Below, in pieces: positions 10,397 to 22,981 of a stretch of 64,000 bases of DNA. The notes beneath the pieces were generated by a model, which was not told the DNA's origin, searched no databases, and saw only the letters and a program-made list of their open reading frames with translations. The DNA is taken from positions 20,482 to 84,481 of the forward strand of contig JBBHKE010002777.1 in the NCBI GenBank assembly GCA_037447655.1, in the 5' to 3' direction. Origin of the DNA: Zygnema cylindricum (Eukaryota > Streptophyta > Zygnematophyceae > Zygnematales > Zygnemataceae). The translations under genes and the position numbers were made by a program. How positions within the stretch are numbered: the first letter of the stretch is position 1; every line of letters begins with the position of its first letter.

Positions 10397-10989
10397 CTAA
10401 GAATTTGATTTTTTTTTAAAAAATGGTGTATTCTAATTTCGGCTTAATGCTAATTTGGGAACAACGAAAATGGATTATTCGCCGAAAGATTACTTACATT
10501 AATATATGTATCCGTACAAAATATTAAAAATCGTATGCCGTCGTGAAATTTAAATATTCGTACATGTCAACTAATTTACGTGTCAGACTAATCCCGTTTT
10601 ATGTGGGCACATTCCTATGCGTGCGGGTCTAATTTAATTCATTTTTTGTAAATTTTTCACTTGAAAAGGTATATTTATGTACGGTATGACATCGACCATA
10701 CACCACACTATTTAGATCTTATTGTACTATCATTCTTTACGCTATTTTGTACGGTACCTTAATTAACGTCAAGGAAAAATTAAAATCATGTATCCTAATT
10801 GAGGAAAAAAATCAAAATTTTAAGAACCCAAATTAGAGTTATTGACACTAATAACGATTCGTGGTGTAGCGTCACCTCAACTGCCGTTCCATCAAGTCTT
10901 AAGGCCGTTCCAAGACCCTATCACGCTACGGTACGGCCTTCCGTCGCCCTCGTTGTCAAGTCCGTTGCAATCATTGAAGCTCCAACCTA
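10397..10989. other. No gene recognised
   Basis: AT-rich sequence with scattered CACCGTG-family end pieces (for example ACGATTCGTGGTGTA near 10855-10869). No coding exon could be supported. Confidence 0.6.
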
Positions 10990-11848
10990 TGAAGGATCTT
11001 ACACAAAATCAGAGTGTAAGAAAACATCGGAAGCATTCAAAACATTCACAAGAGAGAGAGAGAGTCCACGGAAGATTCTATTTTTCATATAATTTTTTCC
11101 CCATAAAAATTAAGTTCCCCTCTCCTTCTAAGTTTCAATAAATAGTACTACAAACGAAACGTCACTACTTCAAACTATAAAACCAAACCGAAACATAAAG
11201 TGCGCACGAAGCGCTTACCAATCAAATCGCGTCTACACGCGAAACTATATAGTACTAAAGTACTAAACAAACGTATAACCAAAACCGTACAAAGAACAAC
11301 CAAACGTACACACCAAACGTACAAGCCAAACGACAAATGAACCTGGTTGTCGCAATACCGAATCTACGCGAGACCAAGAATCTGCGAAACGTACAACAAC
11401 AAAATAAGGACCACACACGCTTGACGTAAAGACAACTAGCCGGCCGCGCGACACACCACGACGACCTATTACAGTTTTGATGCTAACAACCCCCCTCTCA
11501 AACTTGTAATCATTACATCAATCCTAATTTAGGTCTCCCCCTCAATAACACATCATGAGCCGCGGCACGTCGAAACGTAGAAAAACTCAACCTCCTTCGC
11601 AGCGACCAAATCGCGTATGAAATGCCACTGAATCCTGATATGCTTTGTCCTTTTGTGAAAGACAGGATTCTTTACCAACGCCATCGAACTCATACTGTCA
11701 GAAAAGATGTTCATACAGCCAATAGAAATCCCCAATTCTCCAAGTAACTCCTTAATCCAAGTCGACGCTTTAGAAGTGTGACACGTTGCCATATACTTTG
11801 CTTCGGTCGAACTTAATGCGACAGTTGATTGAAGTCGCGAACTCCAAG
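10990..11848 (-). mobile_element. 5'-truncated Copia family 1 element: LTR plus RNase H tail
   Basis: 10990-11488 is a family-1 LTR (minus strand TGTTAGCATC...GATCCTTCA). The purine-rich tract TTTGAGAGGGGGG adjoins its start. 11489-11848 encodes the C-terminal RNase H end (WIKELLGELGISIGCM, MALVKNPVFHKRTKHIRI). Homology to the tandem elements stops abruptly after 11848 in the AACTCCAAGAAA block. The upstream part of the element is missing. Confidence 0.85.
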
Positions 11849-13520
11849 AAAGGCGTGCGAAGTTTTACCGTTTTGCCAAAATAAAAAAGTACAACCAAAC
11901 ACAAACTTAAGTACATGTTAAATAACTAAACATAAACATATAGTTAAACTTACTTTTTTTTTTAACCTTAAACAAGACGGTTCAACTACAACTAAATTAA
12001 ACTGATCGGCATTAGGAGTTGAATAAGAGTAAATAACACGAAAATCAACCCCCTTTTAAAAAACCTTTCATCTAATGATGATTAGTGGAGTGGTTTCCAA
12101 AGAACAATCATTCGTCATTATCTTCAATAAGCTTAATTTAATCCAATTTCTTTAAAAGATTATGCTACAAGAGCAGTCAACTTTGAGAGCTAATCTTCAA
12201 TACTAAATTTACTCATAAATTGAATTAATGATTTTGTAACGGACAAGTGGCATGATTTCCACAAGAACAGTGAATCATTAGTAGAATCAATGTTTTTTTC
12301 GTCACTGAAAATATCTTTTCTTTGTGCAAAGTGTCTTTTTATTAACCCGAAAATTACGATGAAAAGGTAAGGTTGTTACCCTTCGACTGTTAACGGGGGT
12401 TAAACACTTGTGCATGGAGAAACGATGATTGACGCATCAAAAATATTAATGACACTATAATTGATTCATGATGTAGTTTTTTTTTTCTTTTTACCCCTTA
12501 TTTCCAAGTTCTTTATGCAAATCACGTGGCCATATAACCAAAAATCATGATAGATTTCTAGGATTACTTCAGACGTTGACCCTTATTTTTTCCCTATGTA
12601 CTCGAATGGATCACCAACGCGAGGTTTTGATCAGGCTTCTTGTTGTTATCGATATTACTATAATTAAACATGAAGAAGGGAAGCCCAAAGGTTTTGTATC
12701 TAACAATTACTACCATAAATCTTGCACAACTCTTAATCGAACAAATAAATTAGCCTCAATGGACAATAAGAACAACAACCACAACGACAATAGAAAACGA
12801 TACCAAAAATTAAACCAAGAAAACTTTGTATTTGTAAGTGTAAATTCCCAAAGTTCGACGGAGTACATGGTCTTTCTCTCTTAATTTTTTGTTGATTATA
12901 GACAAGCTACACATTTGAGTTATTAATAAGAAAAGGAAAACTAATATGATTTTTTTCAAACAAGAAATTGGTAATTTGTTATTCAAATCTTAACAAAAAA
13001 GGCACAAACAACCATTGAAGCAAATAAATCAAAACACAAGAACACAACTTTTCCAACAAACATAAATGCTTGCTGATTTTCCAAGCCATTTTTAGCATTT
13101 AGCACCCTTCAAAGTTTTGGTAGGTCTCTCTCTTGCTCCCTCACCCGCCTCAGACAGTCTTCCTTCCACTATCTCCACACAACCCCTCCTCTCCCCTCTA
13201 TCCTGCCCCTCTTCCTCCACCTCCTCCACTACTTTTAGGTACTCCAAATGACACTAGAGACATCATTTTTTAGGTGGTGTTACAACTTTTTCCAAATCGT
13301 TTCACCGGAACAATTAAAAGAAATATATTAATTGTAATGCTATTTAGTCTTCAAAGGAGCAAACAAACTAGGACCGGATCAGTATGATGATCTCAAATAG
13401 CACAATTCCAAGAGGATGGTGGCTAGCCCATCTCGACCAAAAAACCTTCATTTCTTTGATTTAAAGTAACAACAAACATTACCAAAAGAAATTTTTATAC
13501 GCAAATTTTGAGTTGTTCTC
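11849..13520. other. No gene recognised
   Basis: AT-rich noncoding sequence with a CT-rich patch at 13115-13235. A 102-codon plus frame at 12576-12884 has no protein-like features. Part of this stretch may be the 3' flank of the minus-strand gene ending at 13521. Confidence 0.55.
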
Positions 13521-16500
13521 CTATTGACCACCGGAATGCTTTCCAACTCCAGGAGGATGTTTTCCAACTCCAGGAGGATGTTTTCCGACTCCAGGAGTAT
13601 GTTTCCCAACTCCAGGAGGATGTTTTCCAACTCCACGAGGATGTTTTCCAACTCCAGGAGGATGTTTTCCAACTCCAGGAGGATGTTTTCCAACTCCTGG
13701 AGGATGTTTTCCAGCTCCGGGAGGATGTTTTCCGACACCCGGAGGGTGTTTCCCAACGCCTGGAGGATGTCGCCCTCCTGTAGAAAATTGTGAATAATGT
13801 TTAATAAATGAGTCATTTAAAAATACAAAACGTTCAAAAGACGGCATTCAAAAAGATACAAAATAAATACTTGGAGGAGTAATTACCGCCATCTTTCCAA
13901 GGTAGAATAATCTGTAAAATGCCTTATTCTTTACCAAAAAGAATGAATGTACTGAACAAGCTTGTGAATGAAATGCAGTTTCTCGAATGATGATTTGCAC
14001 CAATTTATTTAATCAAAATGCCCAACTAGAAAGGCAAATTGCACAGAGATAATGTAACCATTTCAAAAAGAATTAATTTTGTAGGATCATAATAGACAGA
14101 CCAATGGTATCCCAATAATACAATTTTTGCAAAAAGGATCGTATGTTTTTATTTTAATGAAAAAATGGAATTTGGTCTAAGTGCCTATTAGACATGGCCG
14201 TATTCGTTTTATTGGCAAATACACATTGCGTATAATTGGCACCGTAAAATCGTATTCAGCTTAGATTTGAAACACAACCAAAAACAAACCCACACGATGT
14301 ATGCCGAGAAACACATGGGCCGGAGGAATTGTGTACACTCCCCTCCTGATTAGTATGGATCATCATAAGTATGGACCATGTCTAATTTTAGTCATGGATT
14401 TTTGGCACCCAGCTAACAAATTTTACGGATTACCACAATTGTTAACCTAAGGTGGCCAAGAGCACCCAGATAGGCACATAATTTTTGTGCGCAATATAGC
14501 ATAGACCATATATTGTCATCCACAATACAGGTTCATCTAAAATTGTTTAATTACGGTGATAGAACAGTGAACCTAAAAGGGATGTCTTGACACTAGAGTT
14601 AGAAGTAAATGAACCGAAAAATTTGTTCAGTATGAAAATCGGTTCGTGGTGTGCCTTTGAATAGCTCCCTCAAGATTGACAAGAAAAGTCCAAAATCTTG
14701 TGGCATGGTAGAAGCACACAAAAGTACATGTTGCAAAAATTTCAAGGTTATAGACTTTCGAAGTACCTAAACTAATATGTGGACAAAGAATTTGATTGCG
14801 TAAAAAAATGATATTTTGGCAGGTACAAAATATACGAAATTGTGATCCAACGCAAAATAAAAACAACTGATAATTATTGAGAAATTCAATGGAGCTTCAA
14901 AGTCTAAACTAAAAAAACAAGAACAATTTTGGCATATTTGTAATACTGGATTTGTTTTAGTGTGTGATGTGGCGGAAATCGAGCCTGAAAAAGTTTTTCC
15001 TCACCTGCAGAAGTGAAACGTCGTTTTGCGTGAAACATTTAACCTTTTTCTAGTACCGCTTGGGGAACTCATGATAACACTTGAATTTGCAACCGTCAAA
15101 GTATATAATTTCGCATGTAACGACAAAGATTGTTGCTGTCCTAGACAAAAAGTTGGACAGCCACGACTCCTTGAGTCAACGTTACGCCACAGAGTCTAAC
15201 TACCAAACCGTAAACGACAAGTTCTGTATTTTAGAGTGCCGAGAAGTAGATTGACGTACGAGAAGTATCATTTTTTGGACTTTAGTGGTACAGAACTTAG
15301 AAGTTATTTGAAAAGGCGCGTCGAATTTTTTGGCCTTTTCAGTCGGATGGGTCCGTTTCCAACCCTAGGGTTAATAGTGAGAATTCGTTGGCCTACGAAC
15401 TAGTTTGACATGTAAAATATACTTGTTGATTCATCTCCAAACATGTCTCACCAATGGATGTGGTGGTATTTTTTCTTTTAACATACTTACAAAAACGTCC
15501 ACAAAATAATGCAAAAATAAGACAAAATTATCATTCTTTAAATATTGTACAGAAACGACCTATAATAATTTCCAAACTAATTTTCTGAGTAGATAAAAAC
15601 TTATCATACATATATAAACATTACATATAATATATATACATTTTATATGTCGGATATATAAATATACATCTATACACATACGTATATTAAAACATGTACT
15701 CAACAATCTGCTAGTCTTAGAAGATCATGACCTCCAAGGGAGCCTAAAACAAGAAAAAATAAACACACAGCTTATCGTCAAGTTCAACAGAAAACCTGAT
15801 TTTGGCTGATGATTTTTTCTTATTCATCAACTGTGCATCTTTAGGGGTTCATCTGAGTCAAAAATTAACATTAACATTTAATTTTCTCTTTACCACTATT
15901 TTTGTGTATCATTAAGGTTTTGTTTTTGAAAACACTCACTCAATTTCCTCGGCGGTGGGGCTGATACCGAAACCCAAAAACCAAACACATCAAAGAATCG
16001 ATACATAAAGTGAGTTAAAATGGAAATATCGCAAAGCATCTTGATTCAAATCGAGAAACGTCAATACAAAATCAAATTTTAAAATAAATTTCATCTCTAC
16101 CACAACTTATTCTTTCCTATGGTTTTGAACTAGCGACAAACGATCTTGGAAAAAAAACCGATACTTAGGCGTTCTAACTCTCACATGGGAAACGATAGAA
16201 ATGAGTAGAAAACAAGTCAAAATCAAAATACCAACACGGCTCATTCTGATGACGTTTATTACTAGCTTAGCTACAAAATAAAAATCCATTAATTGTTCCC
16301 AACAAAAAATATCTATGATTTTACATTAATTAACATAACTCGCCTTTTTTGTTACTGTTTTTGTATGCTATTCACAAATAGCAATAGCAGAGCCTGGAGT
16401 TATTCTTCAAAATGGGTATTTTAACACATACATTTTGTGTCTAAAAATTGTTTTCATTGTAGAAAAAAAAAAACAAAAAAACCCAATTCTTTGACATTAT

Positions 16501-18143
16501 ATTTTAAACATTGATTCTTTTTCAAACAACTTAATTTCATTAAAAAATGCTACTTTAAGCTAGAGGTACCATAAGCTTGTATTTGTGGTAGTCATTTGAA
16601 AATAGGTTTTTTGTTAAAGTTTCAATTTCATGCAAAGATTATACCCATTGAAAGAACACGCATGATTAATCAGTTCATATGCAATTAACAACAAGAAAAT
16701 TTCTAATCTTTTATTATTTTCTCTATTTTCCGAATCGAGTGATCTACACGATGAATAAACAGAAGTGCGAGCAAACCTGGAAGAGGTGTCGGAGAGACGG
16801 GAGGAGGACGCACTGGAGGCAAAGGAGGGGGCTGGATCACTGGAATGGAAGGATTTAGCCAAAAGCAATGAGGAGGAATATTTAGGACAGCATCTAAAGA
16901 AAATTTTCAAAAGAGATTTGGGAGAGGATTTTGGCGTGGTTTTGGGGGGCTGTTTTGGAGGGGAAGGGAGGGGGTATTTGTGTTATAACACGACTGGTTA
17001 AGTGCAATGCATTTTAAGCATTGATTTTTTTTCAAACAATTTTATTTCATAAAGAAAGGTTATGTTAAAGTAGAGGTACCATAAGCTTGTATTTGCGGTT
17101 GTTTGTGAAAAAACCCTAGGTTTTTTGTCAAATTTTTAGTTTTATATAGAAATTATACCCCTTGAAAATATACACATGTTTATTCAATTCAATTTCGATT
17201 AACAATAAAAAAAATTATTGTGCCAATTTTTCCTAATTTGAACCCTTTTCTATGAGTTCTTATTTAACATTTTGTTCTTTCCAAAAGTTCAGGTTTAACA
17301 TTATTTCTCTTCTATGAGTTTTTGTATCAACAAAAACTCTAATTCCAAATGATCCGCTTCTTATGCATTCACCAATATTGTACCAACCAACTCTGAGACC
17401 TGTCTTTATTATTCTGCTATAAAAACAATTGACTTGTATGAATCCACACCTGAATGGCCCAAAAGCAGCTGTAATTCTTAATTTAAAAATTTACAACTGG
17501 GGTTCCAAAAACAACATCAAACTATCTTTGTTTCAGTCCTCATGTTCACCAATAAGTTTATAAACATATTCAATTTAAATTAGAATCAAATATTTTATTC
17601 ATATTTTTAAACTTTTACAAGTGTGATTTGCCATTTAAGTGGATACACATAACAAATTCAATGAAACAAAATTGTGGCTTATAAATCCTTGTGCAATTAT
17701 CATAATTAGAACTTTATTGGCCACAAATTACTGTCGTGCACAATACCACCATGAATTTCTTATTGAGCATAAATGGTTACGTAAAAAAAAAAATCAAAAA
17801 AGCGAGATCATTTTCATGGAGAAGACATTTGTTATTGGTGCGTATCTTGTCAAAAGTGGTCATACATTTGCAAATGAACTTGCTATCCTGATTCGTGTAT
17901 CCTTCATTGCATGCACATGATGTCCCGTTTGTGCCATTGGAACAAATACCGCCTCCCCCACAAGGGCCTCCTACTTGGGTTGCGTCGCAAAACGCGTCGC
18001 AGTCGCTTTTACTTCGTTGATCACTTGATGCACACCCGGTTGGGAGGTTTGGGCCGAATAGGCAATTGGTGGATAAGCCGTCACATTCTGGGAGCCCGTT
18101 GACTCTGGCAACCGGTCCGGTGATGTAGTTGTGATCAATGAAA
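13521..18143 (-). CDS. Secreted EGF-like / proline-rich / HPPGVGK-repeat protein, at least 3 exons
   Basis: Three exons fit together. Exon A (18143-17866) follows a TTTGCAG acceptor and encodes a cysteine-rich EGF-like unit: CDGLSTNC, then CDAFCDATQVGGPCGG, SNGTNGTSCACNEGY with N-glycosylation sites. It ends in phase 1 at a GTATGA donor. Exon B (16839-16777, 63 nt) starts after ATTCCAG and encodes QPPPLPPVRPPPVSPTPLPG, phase 1 in and out. Exon C (13777-13521) starts after TTTTCTACAG, encodes about 11 heptads HPPGVGK and ends HSGGQ-stop. The heptad frame carries 12 synonymous against 3 amino-acid-changing differences, so it is or was translated. A possible 21-nt phase-1 microexon (PPPRKL) lies at 15960-15940. 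The 5' exons and start codon were not found; a signal peptide is expected. The protein is probably extracellular or cell-wall associated (inference from cysteine and proline content). Family not recognised. Confidence 0.6.
13537..13770. repeat. 21-bp minisatellite, 11 units, inside coding exon
   Basis: Plus-strand unit ATGTTTTCCAACTCCAGGAGG. The period is a multiple of three, so every frame stays open; only the minus frame reading HPPGVGK shows codon-level constraint. The other frames (LELENIL, QLQEDVF, RRMFSNS repeats) are shadows. Confidence 0.93.
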
Positions 18144-18299
18144 CTGCAAATACGGTTTACCATCGTAAAAGAAAATTACGCGACAAGCCATCGATATCCA
18201 TTATAACACGTCTAAAAAAATAAACATGTTAGAAGGCATCAACCTTGATTCATGTAAAGAGGACGTACAAAAGGTGCGGACAACAAACCTTTACGTAAT

Positions 18300-18970
18300 T
18301 TTATTTGTAGCTTTGCTTATTAAAATATATTTCTACACATGAATTACAAATTTTTTATTTTTAGCAATCATTGCTTTTTATTATAATTATTGCTTATTAT
18401 TATTATAAGTAGTTTTGTCATGAATTATTTTTTGTTATTTATCATTATTGTTAGTTGGCATTATAGAGATTATTATTGATTAATTCTAATAATTACTGTT
18501 CTTACCTAGTCTATGTATTGAGTATAACATATTATTATTATTTTGAACTCTAAATATATTTCTTTATTGTTGCGTTCAGTGACTATTATTATTATAATAG
18601 CAATTATACATATTATTATTTATTCATTTCTACTTTTACTATTATATATATATAGAGCTATCATTAATTGTTATTGATTATAATCTACTGGTGTCATTAA
18701 TGAATGTTAGTGTTTGTCCGCAGTTTAAATTACTATTACTATTATTACAGATTATTATTATTGAAATTTACTATTACAGATTATTTTTATTCGTTTGGAT
18801 TACTAATAAACGTTAGTCGTTATTGTTATAAATTTTTTTTTTTTAAATAAACATGAGTATCAAATATTATTATTTTACAAGCATTTATTATTAGTAAGTA
18901 TTATTAATAATTATTATGATCGTTAGCATATATTTTATCAAAAAGTACTAAACTTTTTTAGTAATTACTA
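18300..18970. repeat. (TTA)n-rich AT tract
   Basis: Imperfect trinucleotide TTA/ATT repeats over about 670 bp, with very low GC. Confidence 0.8.
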
Positions 18971-20554
18971 TTTTTAATGATTAATATTTTTTGTGATCTC
19001 CCTCTCTTTTAATCTCTCCCTCTTCCTCTCCCTCACTTTTTTCCTCTCCCTCCTCGATGCCCCTTTACCGCTCCCTTTTCTACCCCTTTTTCCCTTTTTT
19101 GTTCTTTTTAAATTTTTATCATTGTTGCTAATTTTTTCCTATGATTATCAACATAAATATCATAGAGGTTTCATTCGTAGTATGCCCACACATGAAAAGC
19201 TAAAAAAATAATGAATATGCGCACGGAACAAAATTCAAAAGTATATGAAATGCGTTGACCGACTTTGACTTCATAATAAAATAAAAAAAGAAAACATTTA
19301 ATCAAAAGTACTACTACAACTTAGGGTATGTTCCCATGTATAAAAGTACCGAGTTTTTTATTAGAACGAGGGAGAGTACACCTCCAGTCGCTTTTAGCGT
19401 AAAGAAATAAATAGAGTAAAAAAATACTTAGTGTTATTAAAGCTAATAAGGGATTTGGAAATTACAAAAATATATATATTTACTCTAATTTTTTACTAAT
19501 TCTAATTCGGGTTTATCCAAAGAATAAATATCGGCCATAAATATGCTTACACTAGTATAGGTACACGTACAAAAACTGACAAACCGTACGCCGTCGCTTT
19601 CTGTAACGTACAGAAACAGACAAACAGTACACCGTCGCTTTCTGCGATTTTCTGCGACCCTATTTCATCCTATTTTTAGAGCGCACATTCACATGCGTGC
19701 GCGGTTATGTTAAATATTTTTTTGTACTTTTTAGCTTACAGAGGTACATCTTTTTTCGGTCAGACATTGACCGTACACTACACTATTTAGATTGCAGTGT
19801 ATTGGAGAGAATAACGCTAATTGAAAAAAAAACCCTAAAAAGCGTTAAGAAAAAAATTGAATTACTAATTCTTAGTGTTCTGTATCGGTAAAAAAATTAT
19901 CGCGATAACACCAATACCGATAGTTATCGGTTATCAAAAGGTCAGAGGTTCCGATAAATCTGTACTTTCTGTCCGGAGTACTTTTTGTCTGGTAAACTGA
20001 ACATAAAATTTACGGGAAATGTACGGTTTTTTACGGGAAATGTACGGATAAGACGAGAAAATACCGTGCACTTACGGGAACGTACGGCATTGTACCGATA
20101 AACTGATGATCATGGAACGGAAAAAGGACGGCGGACACAAAGTACAACGGATGCAAAAGAACATTCGCGGAATCGAACAAACGACTTTCAATGAGAAAAT
20201 ACGAGCAGACGGCCAGCGTGAGCGCCGTCATCCCGGAATGGCTCTTTTGGCGGCTTATGCCAAAAAAGCCGACGGATTGACACGTGGCAGGTTTCCACTG
20301 GATCATAAGGAAGAAAGGGACAAAGCCATGGTGTCGGATGTGAAAGGTACATCGTTTTAACTGGAGCCGTAATAAAGCCGTACATATCTTATGCCGGCTA
20401 TTGTACTTCGGCTTGTACAAATGATCTGATTGGTAGGCACCTCAGTAGATAGGTGTTGTGAGTAAGGCGCGTCGGGGGAATAACACATACAGTTGAGTGA
20501 ACTGGCCGTACATTTTTCTGTACGGTTTGTACATATATCGCCGATAGTTATCGA

Positions 20555-20617
20555 TATCGGTGTTATCGCCGATAATAACCGATAAATATCGGTTATTTAT
20601 CGGCGATAACACCGATA
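20555..20617. repeat. Palindrome of the TATCGG family, copy 2
   Basis: Arms TATCGGTGTTATCG and CGATAACACCGATA enclose CCGATAATAACCGATA and its near inverse TATCGGTTATTTATCGG. The outer arm matches the palindrome at 5021-5078. Confidence 0.82.
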
Positions 20618-21392
20618 ACGATATATCGTACCAATACATCGATTATCGGCTAGCCGAAAAAAGGCCCATATCGCTTATCGGCAAATCCTTACCGATACAC
20701 AACACTACTAATTCTATTTAAGAATTTGGACAAAAATTTGGGCGCACCGAATTAGCGTTGACGCTAATAGCGATTGGCGGTGTACTCGCTATTTTTTTTT
20801 TGCCCATCACCCGCATGTACGGAATCAAATTGCAGCTAATCAAATTTAACTCAAAAGAAAATTTACATTAATATTAGTACTGTATCACTAGCGTTAATTA
20901 CTCCAATGTCGAATATTTATAGATAGTGTAATGAACAAATGTGTTAGTCCATACTATCACTGCTCATTATTTTGTACAGACGTCCAAAATAAGGGTCAGA
21001 TAAGGGCGTCGACAGGGGAGATTGAGTGTGTCGCACGTAAAGGCGTACTCGGATTTGATTCCAAGTGTTAAAGACGAGGGAAAATATAGCGAATTTGTTC
21101 TCACATGAATAGATGACAAGGCGTCAAAAACATGTGAACACATGAAATACATGAGAAGGCGTCAAAAATATGTGAACACATGCTATCGCTACTACCCTAA
21201 AAACATGGGAATGTGTATCGATTTCTTTACTCTAATAGCGATTCACGGTGTACTTTCAACCTTTTTATGAAATTTCCGTACAAATTTTTTGTACATTTTA
21301 TTTGTTCACGAAAAGTATGCGAATTTTACCAAAAGTTCAAAAACTAAAAAAAACAACGCATTTTCGTAAAAAAGTCAAAATCTGTACGAATG

Positions 21393-22140
21393 AAGCCTCT
21401 ATGATAAATATTATTATTATTGTTATAATCATTGTTAATTATCACTATTGTTTTCCAATTTGGCTGCGTATTTATTACAGGGTTATCATTCATGTGTCTT
21501 ACAAGTATACGAGGGATGTGAGTTGACCGATGGACGAAGGAATACTTCCACTCAATTGGTTGAGATGTAGAGATCTGTGGCATCAAACATTCACACCCCA
21601 CCAGCACACCCCACCAACAGCCACACCCCCAAAGGGTCTCCTAGTTAGTAACTCTCTGGTTCTACATTCAAAAATAACAAGGGCAAATTCCTAGTAAAGA
21701 CATATAGCGGATTTTTTTTCCTCCATATTAATTTCAGCATCATTTTATGTTTATATTTAGGCTTATATTTTTCTATGATTATCAACATAAATATTATTGT
21801 TATTATTGTTAATCATCACTATTATTTTAAATTTTAGCTTACTTATTTATTACAAGGTTATCATTCATGTGCCTTACAAGCCTTTGAGGGATGTGAGTTG
21901 ACCGATGGACGACGGAATGCTTCCACTCAATTGGTTCAAAACTAAACTTCTGTGGCATCGAACATTCACACCCCACCAACAGTCACACCCCCAAAGGGTC
22001 TCCTAGTTAGTATCTCTTACAGGTTCTACATTCAAAAACAACGAGGGCAATTTCTTAGTAAAGACATATAGTGGATTATTTTTCCTCCATCACACTACCT
22101 ATATTAATGTCAACATCATTTTGGTGTAATCCATAGGTTG
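21393..22140. repeat. Tandem duplication, about 375-bp unit x 2
   Basis: GTGAGTTGACCGATGGACGA occurs at 21518 and 21893. The surrounding blocks (GGGTTATCATTCATGTG, TTCACACCCCACCA, CAAAGGGTCTCCTAGTTAGT, GTAAAGACATATAG) recur in the same order. The copies differ by substitutions and small indels, so this is not a recent duplication. It contains no coding frame. Confidence 0.85.
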
Positions 22141-22479
22141 GACTTTGGACACACAATATTTACACAAAACCGCATTTCTTGCTACACCCCTATGAGCGCC
22201 CCTCTTTTTTCACACCTAAAAAAAATACATAAAAAAATGATATTAAATGAAAAAAAACCTATGGTAAAGCATATTTACAACATACATTGTTTTTGACACC
22301 AAAGGGCTTTTGGCACAATCCCACCCTCCCACCTCTTTCCTCCATGACAAAAACATAATAATTTGCACAATCAACCAAAGAAAGGACCCCACAAAAAAAA
22401 TTGATGGAAATATAAATGAATGTGGTGTTTTCACCCCACACCAATTTCCATCACGATGCCTTTCCCTCCCCCTCCACCT

Positions 22480-22981
22480 TGATAGGATCTTACACAAAAA
22501 TCAGAGTGCAAGATTACAGCGGAAGCAAAAAAAAAAAATTCAGACGAGAGTAAACTGTCCACGAAAGCCGATATATTTCACGGACATTTTCTCCCACATA
22601 AAGGTTAAGTTTTCCCTCCCACTTTGTTGCAGTATAATGTAACGTCACACAATCAAACTAAAAACAAACCAAACTATAAAGTGCGCACTGAGCGCCTACG
22701 AATCAAATCGCGTCTATACGTGAAACGACATAATACAAGGCACAAGACACACGTACGAACAAAAACCAATAAAGACAAAACGAACCCACTAACCATACAC
22801 ACCAAACGAAACAAAATACTTGGTCGTTGTCAAACTAAATCTTCGCGAGACCAAAGTACTACATAACCGTACGACTCGACTTAATGACTCCAAACCAATC
22901 TGGACCACTATCTTCACGTAACGCCAACCAAGCTGGACGCGCGATAGACCGCGACGGCCGATTACAACCTTGATTCTAACA
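22480..22981 (-). repeat. LTR 1 of the Copia-1 array
   Basis: Minus strand begins TGTTAGAATCAAGG and ends GATCCTATCA. A purine tract (AAGAGGGGGAT on the minus strand) adjoins its start at 22982-22992, as expected for the plus-strand primer of a 3' LTR. Confidence 0.9.

Larger units (their letters stand above)
18144..21392. other. No gene recognised; AT-rich with repeat debris
   Basis: 18300-18970 is dominated by imperfect TTATTATTA repeats. 19380-20800 contains GTACGG-rich and TATCGG-rich pieces, and CACCGTG-family ends (near 20765-20782 and 21235-21253). Upstream exons of the minus-strand EGF-like gene may lie here but none was convincing. Confidence 0.55.

Noticed and set aside
12576-12884. 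A 102-codon plus frame
   Set aside because: No motif, no good splice or start context, and composition like the AT-rich surroundings.
13448-13816. A coiled-coil-like frame (LELENIL repeats) and two plus-strand repeat frames
   Set aside because: The 21-bp repeat keeps all frames open; the differences between units are mostly amino-acid-changing in these frames but synonymous in the HPPGVGK frame.
16614-16910. A Ser-rich minus frame (SSASSSRLSDTSSRF)
   Set aside because: It overlaps the proline-rich exon in another frame; the proline-rich frame fits the splice sites and phases.
20106-20360. An 84-codon charged plus frame
   Set aside because: Lies in GTACGG-rich repeat debris with a minus-strand frame of equal length; nothing supports coding.
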